The notes under the pieces are model-generated. The model was not told the DNA's origin. It worked only from the letters and a program-made list of their open reading frames with translations, and ran no database searches. From MESE01 sp036675035 (GTDB taxonomy: Bacteria; Pseudomonadota; Gammaproteobacteria; Burkholderiales; Burkholderiaceae_D): a DNA stretch of 27,503 nucleotides. The stretch spans positions 1 to 27,503 of the forward strand of contig JAKFFO010000225.1 in assembly GCA_036675035.1 (NCBI GenBank), read 5' to 3'. This document shows, piece by piece, positions 14,873-22,704 of the stretch (position 1 is its first letter; each line of letters opens with the position of its first letter). The translations under genes and the position numbers were made by a program.

Positions 14873-16303
14873 ATGAACCCAAGCCCCGTCAGAATCGACA
14901 GCAACGCTGATCTGCACCATATTCTGCTTGAATATCAGGCGATCCTCGATAATGCATCGCTCGGGATCACGTTCACCCGCAACCAGACATTCTTGCATTG
15001 CAACAGCCGTTTCAGCGAAATGTTCGGATGGACCAGCGAGGAACTGGTCGGCCAGGCGACGGGCATGCTATATCCATCGCCGGAAGCCTTTGCAGAGCTG
15101 GGCCGCATCGCAGCGCCGCAACTTCGCAGCGGCAAGCGGCTGGATACCGAACTGCAGATGCGGAAAAGGGACGGAACGATATTCTGGTGCCGCATGCTCG
15201 CCAGCGCGATCGATCCCAGCGATCCCGGCAAGGGATCGATCTTCATTACCGAAGATATTACCGAACGCAAGGCGGCAGATGAATCGAAGCGCCAGACTTT
15301 GCTCGAATACGCAGCCATCCTGGAGAATGCGTCGGTCGGCATCATATTCACGCGCGATCGCAAAGTGCAGCACGCAAATCCGACCGTGACGGAAATGTTC
15401 GGCTGGCCTGTCGATGAGCTGATAGGTCAGCCGGCCAACGTCTTTTATCCGTCCGACGAGGCCTACGATGAAATGGGGCGCGCCGCGATTCCCATACTCA
15501 GCAGCGGCAAACAGTTCGCTGCCGAGATGGAATTGAGGCGGCGCGATTGCAGTACATTCTGGTGCCGCGTGCTGGCCAAGGCGATTGATCCGTCCGACAA
15601 CAGCAAAGGCACTATTTTCATCGCGGAAGACATCACGGAGCGCAAGATGGCGAATGAAGCGCTGCTGCAAGCCCGCGATGAACTGGAAATGCGGGTACAG
15701 GAGCGCACTGCCGAGCTGGCGACCGCAAACACCTTGCTGCAGCTTGAAATCCAGGAACGCCGTGCCGCCGAGGAAAAGATTCGCCATCTCGCGAACCATG
15801 ACGTACTGACCGGATTGCCGAACCGCCGACTATTGGAAGACCGGATCGGGCAGGCGCTGCTGGCGGCCAAACGCAACGCCTGCCAAGTCGCGATCCAGTT
15901 TATCGACCTGGACCGATTCAAGATAATCAACGACAGCCTGGGTCACCGGATCGGCGACCTGCTGCTGCAACAGGTAGCGCAACGGATACGGAACGCGTTG
16001 CGCGAAGTGGATACGGTCTCCAGAATCGGCGGCGATGAATTCGTGCTGGTGCTGCCGGATATTCAGGCGGCGGACGGCGCAACCGAAATCGCGAAAAGAA
16101 TCATCGAGTCGCTGGCACAACCTTACCTGATCGATGGACATGTATTGACCGTTACCCCCAGCATCGGCTTGAGCATGTACCCCGCCCATGGCAGCGATGT
16201 TGAAACGCTGATCAATCGTGCCGATGCGGCGATGTATCAGGCAAAACAAATCGGCGGAAACAACTACCATCTGTACGCTTCCGACAAACCGACAAAAAAA
16301 TAA
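14873..16303 (+). CDS. diguanylate cyclase with two tandem PAS domains
   Basis: A 476-residue cytoplasmic sensor enzyme making cyclic di-GMP. Two similar PAS/PAC units of 125 residues each (residues 18-142 and 143-267) both start LLEYxAIL and end DITERK. A coiled-coil linker follows (about 262-305, with ERTAELATANTLLQLEIQERRAAEEK). The GGDEF domain runs from about 306 to 470. Its active site GGDEF is at 386-390, preceded at the standard five-residue spacing by an intact inhibitory I-site RxxD (REVD). The enzyme should therefore be active and product-inhibited. There is no EAL domain or membrane segment. No good Shine-Dalgarno lies near ATG 14873 (AGGACGGAA is about 20 bases upstream). The next gene starts 4 bp after its stop. 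Confidence 0.93.
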   Translation: MNPSPVRIDSNADLHHILLEYQAILDNASLGITFTRNQTFLHCNSRFSEMFGWTSEELVGQATGMLYPSPEAFAELGRIAAPQLRSGKRLDTELQMRKRDGTIFWCRMLASAIDPSDPGKGSIFITEDITERKAADESKRQTLLEYAAILENASVGIIFTRDRKVQHANPTVTEMFGWPVDELIGQPANVFYPSDEAYDEMGRAAIPILSSGKQFAAEMELRRRDCSTFWCRVLAKAIDPSDNSKGTIFIAEDITERKMANEALLQARDELEMRVQERTAELATANTLLQLEIQERRAAEEKIRHLANHDVLTGLPNRRLLEDRIGQALLAAKRNACQVAIQFIDLDRFKIINDSLGHRIGDLLLQQVAQRIRNALREVDTVSRIGGDEFVLVLPDIQAADGATEIAKRIIESLAQPYLIDGHVLTVTPSIGLSMYPAHGSDVETLINRADAAMYQAKQIGGNNYHLYASDKPTKK

Positions 16304-16307
16304 ACTG

Positions 16308-16928
16308 ATGCGCCTTTATCTTGAGCCGGGCGAATATATTGATTCCAATCATCCGGTGGTGCGCGCAAAGGCATTCCAGCTGGCGGCCGGTCAAGACTCG
16401 GAAGAAAGTCTGATCCGGTCTTGTTCCGAGTTTGTCGGCGATTCAATCAGGCACAGCGAGGATTTTGTCATGAATCCGGTTACGTGCCGCGCCTCCGATG
16501 TTCTATTGCACGGAACCGGCTACTGTTATGCCAAAAGCCATCTTCTGGCTGCGCTGTTGCGAGCAAACGGCATACCGTCAGGGTTGTGCTATCAACGGCT
16601 GTCAGTCAGTTCGAACGGGCCGCCCTACTGTCTGCACGGCCTTAATGCGGTCTGGCTGAAGCAGCATGGGTGGTATCGCATTGATGCGCGCGGCAACAAA
16701 CCGGGTATCGATGCCCGCTTTTCACCGCCGCCAGAGAAACTGGTATTCCCGATAAGTGATCACGACGAAGAAGATTTTCCGGAAATCTGGGCCGAGCCGC
16801 TGATGGCGGTCACTCGGGCGCTAACGATTCATGAAACGGTAGAACAGGTGGCTCCCAATCTGCCGGACATCGACCCGGCGGCAACTTCAGGATCGCCGCT
16901 TGCCCATTACCTGCTTCGCGGAGCCTAA
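16308..16928 (+). CDS. transglutaminase-like (cysteine peptidase fold) protein
   Basis: A 206-residue protein with the transglutaminase-like papain-fold signature. The catalytic Cys sits in GTGYCYAKSHLLAALLRANGIP, the His in CLHGLNAVWL, and the Asp in WYRIDARGN. Domains of this type in bacteria are usually peptidases, amidases or acyltransferases. No signal peptide is visible, so a cytoplasmic location is likely. The 4-bp gap after the diguanylate cyclase indicates one transcript, and the cyclase stop region may supply no separate ribosome site. ATG 16308 is the first in-frame ATG after the cyclase. A functional link to cyclic di-GMP is suggested only by position. Confidence 0.87.
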   Translation: MRLYLEPGEYIDSNHPVVRAKAFQLAAGQDSEESLIRSCSEFVGDSIRHSEDFVMNPVTCRASDVLLHGTGYCYAKSHLLAALLRANGIPSGLCYQRLSVSSNGPPYCLHGLNAVWLKQHGWYRIDARGNKPGIDARFSPPPEKLVFPISDHDEEDFPEIWAEPLMAVTRALTIHETVEQVAPNLPDIDPAATSGSPLAHYLLRGA

Positions 16929-16932
16929 AGCA

Positions 16933-16993
16933 CAAAACCCGGCAAAAGAATGCTGGAGCTGTTCTGCCGGATTTTGCGCTTCGCAGTTTTTTT
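16933..16993 (+). terminator. terminator region of the diguanylate cyclase-transglutaminase operon
   Basis: A 12-bp stem with one mismatch (CAAAACCCGGCA at 16933-16944 with TGCCGGATTTTG at 16965-16976) is followed by a small TGCG-CTT-CGCA hairpin and seven T residues (16987-16993). It lies between convergent genes. The AAAA of the left arm gives a short U-run on the minus strand, so it may also terminate the DUF2383 transcript. Confidence 0.7.
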
Positions 16994-17010
16994 CATTAAA
17001 TGAAAATACC

Positions 17011-17475
17011 TTAGCGCGACAGGTTCTTTGCGGTACGCACCTGATCTCGCAAACTCTTTACCTGGTCGTGATTGCGCAATGCGCCATTGTATTGTCGCTC
17101 GACCACGCTGCGAATATTCGGCGGCAGCTCCTGTTCCAGCGCCTTGCGATAGCTTGCGACCGCCACATCTTCTCCCCGCTCGCACTCATTGAGAATTGAC
17201 TCGTCGTCCTTGCCGGTAACCGACGCCTTGATATCGACCCAGCGCCGATGCAAGCTGCCGCTGACGCTGCTTTTGGTTTCCGGGCTGCCGCCGCAAGAAA
17301 GAACCAGTTCCTGCAACTCGCTTGCGGACGATGAGCAAGACTGAGCTCTGTCCACGAACAAATTCTTGATTTGGGGATCGCTGATGTCTTCGGCACAGGT
17401 TTTGAACCCTTCCTCACCGTCCTTGCATGTTTCAATCAAATCATTCAGCGTTGAAATAATTTCATCGTTATTCAT
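17011..17475 (-). CDS. PA2169-family four-helix-bundle protein (DUF2383)
   Basis: A 154-residue, all-helical, ferritin-like four-helix-bundle protein. Family traits are the start MNNDEIISTLNDLIETCKDGEEGFKTCAEDI, the SASELQELVLSCGGSPE segment and the HRRWVDIKAS-(V)TGKDDESILNECERGED block. Conserved Glu, Asp and Cys residues could bind metal, but no activity is established. Relatives are often stress-induced and lie near envelope or redox stress genes. AAAGGAAA a few bases before ATG 17475 is a clear ribosome site and rejects the upstream extension. It is on the same strand as prkA-yeaH-spoVR but 436 bp downstream, so it is probably a separate unit. Confidence 0.88.
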   Translation of the reverse strand: MNNDEIISTLNDLIETCKDGEEGFKTCAEDISDPQIKNLFVDRAQSCSSSASELQELVLSCGGSPETKSSVSGSLHRRWVDIKASVTGKDDESILNECERGEDVAVASYRKALEQELPPNIRSVVERQYNGALRNHDQVKSLRDQVRTAKNLSR

Positions 17476-17911
17476 GAGTTTCCTTTTACAGGTTGATATG
17501 GAAAGAAATTTTCTGAATATCTTCTTGAACTGCTTTTCACTACCGCCTGTGTTGCCGCACGCGTTGTCAGGGTTGCGTAGAGTCGTTGCCGGAATTTTGG
17601 CAATGCTCCGGGCTTGCATTCGATGAAGTATCAAACCAATAACGCAAGGGTTATGCCAGCCGGTTAGCAGGCAACAGGAAACTCGGGAGGAAAACGAAGT
17701 GAGCCGGCGTGAACAAGCCGCACGACGACGCTGCGGAGAATGCAGAACAATCTACCGGATATGGAAAATTTTACAGTGAAGCAAGCTGTGACTTGAAAAG
17801 CGAATTCGTTGACCAGCAATTTGCGTCGCTCGCAATCGATGTGCAACGAATATGCTTGAATATCGGAAAAGTTGTTGCACTATCCGAGACAAACTTTGCA
17901 CTGGGAAACTC
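17476..17911. other. 436-bp intergenic region between spoVR and the DUF2383 gene
   Basis: Lower GC than its surroundings. It must hold the end of the prkA-yeaH-spoVR transcript and the DUF2383 promoter, but I see no strong intrinsic terminator and no consensus promoter. The plus strand has a Shine-Dalgarno-like GGGAGG at 17685-17690 in front of GTG 17699 (a 26-codon frame ending 17779), overlapping a 68-codon GTG frame (17709-17915). Neither is convincing as a gene. Confidence 0.4.
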
Positions 17912-19444
17912 TTAGTGCCGCTTCTCCCATTTGCATTCCAGCGTTCCCAATACCTCGCCTTGTGTATCGACGGTTTCGAGAATCACATCAAAACCCCACA
18001 GGCGGGCGACATGTTTCAGCACTTCTTCGGTCTGGCCATTCAGCGGCCGCCGCTCGAACTGGGTGTGGCGCAGCTTCAATGAACGGTCACCGTGAGTGTT
18101 GACTGACCAGACTTGTATATTCGGTTCGCGATTACCGAGGTTGTACTGATTTGCCAGTTGCTGCCGTACATAGCGATAACCGGCTTCATCGTGAATCGCC
18201 GATATCGTCAGCTTGTCTTCCTGATCGTCATCGAGCACCGAGAAAAAATGAAAGTCCCGTATCAACTTGGGCGACAGATATTGCGCAATAAAGCTTTCAT
18301 CCTTGAAGTTACGCATTGCGAAATCCAGCGTCTTGCGCCAATCGCTTCCGGCAATGTCGGGAAACCAGTACCGGTCTTCATCGGTCGGCTGCTCGCAAAT
18401 GCGCCGGATGTCGCGCATCATCGCGAACCCCAGCGCGTACGGATTGATACCGCTGTAATACGAACTGCTGATCGGCGGTTGATACACCACATTGGTATGG
18501 CTTTGCAAAAATTCCATCATGAAGCCATCCCCCACCAGGCCTTCATCGTATAGCTGGTTCAGAATCGTGTAATGCCAGAACGTCGCCCATCCCTCGTTCA
18601 TCACCTGCGTCTGGCGCTGCGGATAAAAATATTGTGAAATCTTGCGCGTGATACGTACGATCTCGCGCTGCCACGGCTCCAGCAACGGCGCCGATTTTTC
18701 GATGAAGTACAAAATGTTTTCCTGCGGCTCGGATGGAAAACGCCCGACCGAGTTCTCTGTAACTGCCGCCTCCGGTCGCTTGGGCAGGGTGCGCCACAAG
18801 TCATTCACCTGCGTTTGCAAATACGATTCGCGCTCATTCTGCCGTGCGTTTTCCTCCGCCATTGACAGCTTCGCAGGACGCTTGTAACGGTCAACTCCGT
18901 AGTTCTGCAGCGCATGACATGAATCGAGCATCAGCTCAACCGCTTCCACGCCGTGCCGCCGCTCGCACTCGGCAATGTAGTTTTTGGCAAACAACATGTA
19001 ATCGATGATCGCTTCCGCATCGGTCCATGTACGGAACAGATAATTGCCCTTGAAGAAGGAGTTATGCCCATAGGACGCGTGCGCAATCACCAGCGACTGC
19101 ATCATCAGACTGTTTTCCTCCATCAGGTAGGCGATGCACGGATCGGAATTGATGACGATCTCGTATGCCAATCCCATCTGGCCGCGCTTGTAGCTTTTTT
19201 CAGTCGACAGGAAGTGCTTGCCGAACGACCAGTGGTTATACGACACCGGCATGCCGACCGACGCATACGCATCCATCATCTGTTCAGCCGTGATGATCTC
19301 AAGCTGATTGGGATACGTGTCGAGTCCGAAATTTTGTGCGACACGCCGGATTTCCTCATGCACCTGCTCGATCAGATCGAATGTCCATTCCGATTGATCC
19401 GGCAATCGGCGCGGATTTTCAAGCTTTGTGAGTGGTTTATTCAT
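17912..19444 (-). CDS. spoVR: SpoVR family protein (YcgB-like)
   Basis: A 510-residue cytoplasmic protein, the usual length for the SpoVR/YcgB family. Recognisable stretches are GMPVSYNHWSFGKHF, LAYEIVINSDPCIAYLMEEN, HASYGHNSFFKGNYLF, ILYFIEKSAPLLEPWQREI and MNEGWATFWHY. The HxxY/H-rich central part suggests metal binding, but no reaction is known. In Bacillus it affects spore cortex formation; in Gram-negative bacteria it accompanies PrkA and YeaH and responds to starvation and stress. Its ATG overlaps the yeaH stop as ATGA (19441-19444), which indicates translational coupling and a common operon. Confidence 0.95.
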   Translation of the reverse strand: MNKPLTKLENPRRLPDQSEWTFDLIEQVHEEIRRVAQNFGLDTYPNQLEIITAEQMMDAYASVGMPVSYNHWSFGKHFLSTEKSYKRGQMGLAYEIVINSDPCIAYLMEENSLMMQSLVIAHASYGHNSFFKGNYLFRTWTDAEAIIDYMLFAKNYIAECERRHGVEAVELMLDSCHALQNYGVDRYKRPAKLSMAEENARQNERESYLQTQVNDLWRTLPKRPEAAVTENSVGRFPSEPQENILYFIEKSAPLLEPWQREIVRITRKISQYFYPQRQTQVMNEGWATFWHYTILNQLYDEGLVGDGFMMEFLQSHTNVVYQPPISSSYYSGINPYALGFAMMRDIRRICEQPTDEDRYWFPDIAGSDWRKTLDFAMRNFKDESFIAQYLSPKLIRDFHFFSVLDDDQEDKLTISAIHDEAGYRYVRQQLANQYNLGNREPNIQVWSVNTHGDRSLKLRHTQFERRPLNGQTEEVLKHVARLWGFDVILETVDTQGEVLGTLECKWEKRH

Positions 19445-20706
19445 TTCGGCTGCTTCTTGAACAGTTCGCGGAATACCGGATAAATGTCCGATGGCGACTC
19501 AATTTTCTGCATCGCAAAGTGCGGATGATGTTCCGGAATTTGCGTGTATTCATGCCAAAGATTCTGCGCCTCGCCGTCGGTGATTTCCACGTAGGCGAAA
19601 TACTGAACGGCCGGCATGATGGTATTGATCAGCAATTGGCGGCAGCTGACCGAATCCTTGTCCCAGTTGTCGCCATCGGACGCCTGCGCGACATACACGT
19701 TCCAGTCATTGCTCGGATAACGCTCATCCAGAATCTTGGTCAGCAAATGCAAGGCCGAGGAAACCACGGTACCGCCCGATTCGCGCGAATTGAAAAATTC
19801 GTTCTCATCGACTTCGGCCGCGGCGGTGTGATGGCGAATGAATACCACATCGATTTTTTCGTAAGCGCGCGCCAGAAACAGGTAGAGCAGGATGAAGAAA
19901 CGCTTGGCAGTATCCTTCTTCATCTGATCCATGGAGCCCGATACGTCCATGATGCAAAACATCACGGCCTGGCTGGTCGGTTTTGGAATCTTGACCCGGT
20001 TGCTGTAACGCAGATCAAATGGATCGATGAACGGTATCGCGTCCAGCTTCGCGCGCAATCCATCGATTTCACGCCTGAGCTTCAACACCGCCGGATCATC
20101 TTCGGACACGATCAGCAATAACTGATCCAGTTCCTGCTCCGCCTGCTGCAATCGCCTGTTGGATGCACTCCCCACTGCGATGCGTCGCCCCAGCGCACCA
20201 CGCAGCGAACGCAACACATGAATGCTGGCCGGCGTGCCTGCCGTTTTGTAGCCGGCGCGATGGGTCTTGAACTCGGTCGATGCGGTCAGACGCGTCTTGA
20301 CCATGTTGGGCAATTCGAGATCTTCGAAGAAATAATTCATGAATTCTTCGCGCGTCAGTTCGAATACAAAATCGTCCTGGGTGGTCTCGTCGCTGTTTCC
20401 AGCCTTGCCCTTGCCGGAACCCGAACCGCCTTTCGGGCGCTGAACCTTGTCGCCCTTCTGAAATTCCTTGTTGCCCGGACTGACTGTTTCCCATACGCCG
20501 CCGCGTGCGTGGCCGAAATTCGGTTCGTTGACGTCCTTGGCAGGAATCGTGACTTTCTCGCCATTGGCGATATCTGTGATGGAGCGACCCTTGATCGCTT
20601 GTGAAACTGCTTGCTTGATCTGGCTCTTGTAACGCCGCAAGAAGCGATCGCGATTGACCGCGGACTTGTTCTTGCTTTGCATACGCCGATCGATGAGGTA
20701 AGCCAA
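19441..20706 (-). CDS. yeaH: YeaH/YhbH family protein (DUF444), probable TTG start
   Basis: A 421-residue protein of the YeaH/YhbH family. The N-terminus AYLIDRRMQSKNKSAVNRDR aligns directly with the start of E. coli YeaH as I know it (MTWFIDRRLNGKNKS). A glycine-rich KGGSGSGKGKAG-type linker follows. The C-terminal half resembles a von Willebrand A fold with the metal-site motif DVSGSM (Asp254, Ser256, Ser258). I place the start at TTG 20706 because AGGAG lies 6 bases upstream and the homology starts there. The upstream in-frame ATG (20745) falls in the loop of a perfect hairpin and has no ribosome site. It is the middle gene of prkA-yeaH-spoVR and probably a partner of the kinase. Confidence 0.93.
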   Translation of the reverse strand: MAYLIDRRMQSKNKSAVNRDRFLRRYKSQIKQAVSQAIKGRSITDIANGEKVTIPAKDVNEPNFGHARGGVWETVSPGNKEFQKGDKVQRPKGGSGSGKGKAGNSDETTQDDFVFELTREEFMNYFFEDLELPNMVKTRLTASTEFKTHRAGYKTAGTPASIHVLRSLRGALGRRIAVGSASNRRLQQAEQELDQLLLIVSEDDPAVLKLRREIDGLRAKLDAIPFIDPFDLRYSNRVKIPKPTSQAVMFCIMDVSGSMDQMKKDTAKRFFILLYLFLARAYEKIDVVFIRHHTAAAEVDENEFFNSRESGGTVVSSALHLLTKILDERYPSNDWNVYVAQASDGDNWDKDSVSCRQLLINTIMPAVQYFAYVEITDGEAQNLWHEYTQIPEHHPHFAMQKIESPSDIYPVFRELFKKQPK

Positions 20707-20730
20707 TATGGTCTCCTGATCGTGCATCTG

Positions 20731-20762
20731 CTGCGAATCGAGCATGATGGCCCGATTCGCAG
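20731..20762 (-). other. perfect intercistronic hairpin between prkA and yeaH
   Basis: CTGCGAATCG (20731-20740) and CGATTCGCAG (20753-20762) form a perfect 10-bp stem with a 12-nt loop in the 75-bp prkA-yeaH gap. No U-tract follows, so it is not an intrinsic terminator. It ends about 24 bases before the yeaH TTG codon, leaving the AGGAG free. Likely roles are mRNA end protection, RNase processing or differential expression of prkA versus yeaH-spoVR. Confidence 0.65.
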
Positions 20763-20781
20763 TGGAACTGTCTAAGTCAAC

Positions 20782-22704
20782 TTACGACGATTTTCTGACG
20801 CGCAAATACCATTCGCACAGCAACCGTACCTGCTTGGCGGTATAGCCCTTCTCCACCATGCGCGACACGAATTCCTTGTGCTTGTTGGCATCGTCGGCAC
20901 TTGCCTTGGCATTGAACGAAATCACCGGCAGCAGTTCTTCGGTATTCGAGAACATTTTTTTCTCGATCACGCTTCGGAATTTTTCGTAACCGGTCCACGA
21001 CGGATTCTTGCCGTTGTTCTGCGCGCGCGTACGCAACACGAAGTTGACGACCTCGTTGCGGAAATCCTTCGGATTCGAGATGCCGGCAGGCTTTTCGATT
21101 TTTTCCAACTCATTGTTCAGCGAGTCGCGGTTGAAACTTTCGCCGGTATCCGGGTCGCGGAATTCCTGATCCTGAATCCAGAAGTCGGCAAAGGTCACAT
21201 AGCGGTCAAAAATGTTCTGGCCGTATTCCGAATAGCTTTCCAGGTAGGCGGTCTGAATTTCCTTGCCGATGAATTCGACATAACGCTGCGCGAGATATTC
21301 CTTCAGGTAAGACATGTACTTCTGTTCAGTCTCGGGCGGGAATTGTTCGCGGCTGATTTGCTGTTCCAGCACATACAGCAAATGCACCGGGTTGGCGGCG
21401 ATTTCCGTACTGTCGAAATTGAATACCTTGGACAGGATCTTGAACGCGAACCGCGTCGACAAGCCGTTCATGCCCTCGTCAACTCCGGCATAATCGCTGT
21501 ACTCGGATTTCGACTTGGCCTTGGGATCGGTGTCTTTCAGATTTTCGCCGTCGTAGACTTTCATCTTGCTGAAAATGCTCGAATTTTCCGGGTCCTTCAA
21601 GCGCGACAATACCGCGAACTGCGACATCATCTGCAGCGTGCCCGGCGCGCATGGCGCGCTCGCCAGCGACGAATTGCGCACCAGCTTTTCATAGATCCGG
21701 ACTTCGTCGGACACGCGCAGGCAGTACGGCACCTTCACGATATAGATACGATCGAGGAATGCTTCGTTGTTCTTGTTGTTCTTGAATGTCTTCCATTCCG
21801 ATTCGTTCGAATGCGCGAGCACGACGCCGTCGAAAGGAATCGCACCGAAGCCTTCGGTGCCCTTGTAATTGCCTTCCTGCGTTGCGGTCAGCAATGGATG
21901 CAGAACCTTGATCGGCGCCTTGAACATTTCGACAAATTCAAGCAAGCCCTGATTGGCCAGGCACAAGCCACCGGAGTAGCTGTACGCATCAGGATCGTCC
22001 TGAGAGAAATTTTCCAGCATGCGAATGTCGACCTTGCCGACCAGCGATGAAATGTCCTGGTTATTCTCGTCACCGGGTTCCGTCTTGGCTACCGCGATTT
22101 GCTTCAACACCGACGGGTACCGCTTCACGACGCGAAACTGATTGATGTCGCCGTTGAATTCATGCAGACGCTTGACCGCCCACGGACTTGGTATCGTGCG
22201 CAGATAGCGACGTGGAATCCCATAATCCTCTTCCAGGATCACGCCGTCTTCTTCTTCGCTGAACAAGCCGAGCGGCGATTCATTCACCGGCGAACCCTTG
22301 ATGCAATAGAAAGGTACCGACTCCATCAATGACTTGAGTTTTTCGGCAATCGACGATTTTCCGCCGCCCACCGGTCCCAGCAGATACAGGATCTGCTTGC
22401 GCTCTTCCAGGCCCTGCGCGGCATGCCGGAAATAAGCGACAACTTGCTCGATCACTTCCTCGGTACCGTAGAACTCGCGAAATGCCGGATAAATTTTGAT
22501 CACTTTATTGGCAAAGATACGCGACAGGCGCGGATCATGGCGCGTATCCAGCAACTCGGGTTCGCCGATCGCAGTCAACATTCTTTCGGCGGCACTTGCA
22601 TAGGCAAGCCGATCGCGTTTGCAAATTTCGAGATATTCCTGCAATGAGTATTCCTCTTCGCGGGTCCGTTCGTATCGTGCTGCGTAGTTGTCAAATATTT
22701 TCAT
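20782..22704 (-). CDS. prkA: PrkA family serine protein kinase (YeaG-like)
   Basis: A 640-residue protein, very close in length and sequence to E. coli YeaG (about 644). The N-terminal AAA+-like domain has the Walker A motif GPVGGGKSS (about 110-118). Other family blocks are FYCIKGSPVNESPLGLF, GVVLAHSNESEW and NKNNEAFLDRIYIVKVPYCLR. The C-terminal part (about 420-640) is the PrkA C-terminal domain related to cAMP-dependent kinase folds. Members have been reported as Ser kinases (some as AAA+ proteases) acting in stationary phase and nitrogen or carbon starvation. ATG 22704 matches MxIFDxYxxRYE of the family and follows AAAGGA by about 9 bases. It is the first gene of the operon with yeaH and spoVR. 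Confidence 0.96.
   Translation of the reverse strand: MKIFDNYAARYERTREEEYSLQEYLEICKRDRLAYASAAERMLTAIGEPELLDTRHDPRLSRIFANKVIKIYPAFREFYGTEEVIEQVVAYFRHAAQGLEERKQILYLLGPVGGGKSSIAEKLKSLMESVPFYCIKGSPVNESPLGLFSEEEDGVILEEDYGIPRRYLRTIPSPWAVKRLHEFNGDINQFRVVKRYPSVLKQIAVAKTEPGDENNQDISSLVGKVDIRMLENFSQDDPDAYSYSGGLCLANQGLLEFVEMFKAPIKVLHPLLTATQEGNYKGTEGFGAIPFDGVVLAHSNESEWKTFKNNKNNEAFLDRIYIVKVPYCLRVSDEVRIYEKLVRNSSLASAPCAPGTLQMMSQFAVLSRLKDPENSSIFSKMKVYDGENLKDTDPKAKSKSEYSDYAGVDEGMNGLSTRFAFKILSKVFNFDSTEIAANPVHLLYVLEQQISREQFPPETEQKYMSYLKEYLAQRYVEFIGKEIQTAYLESYSEYGQNIFDRYVTFADFWIQDQEFRDPDTGESFNRDSLNNELEKIEKPAGISNPKDFRNEVVNFVLRTRAQNNGKNPSWTGYEKFRSVIEKKMFSNTEELLPVISFNAKASADDANKHKEFVSRMVEKGYTAKQVRLLCEWYLRVRKSS

Noticed and set aside
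17709..17915. 68-codon GTG-start frame in the gap after spoVR
   Set aside because: Composition is passable, but the ribosome site is 18 bases away, no family is recognised, and it runs into the spoVR 3' end.
20878..22050. Long plus-strand open frame (390 codons) antisense to prkA
   Set aside because: It mirrors the codon structure of prkA, has no family resemblance or ribosome site, and lies wholly inside a certain gene.
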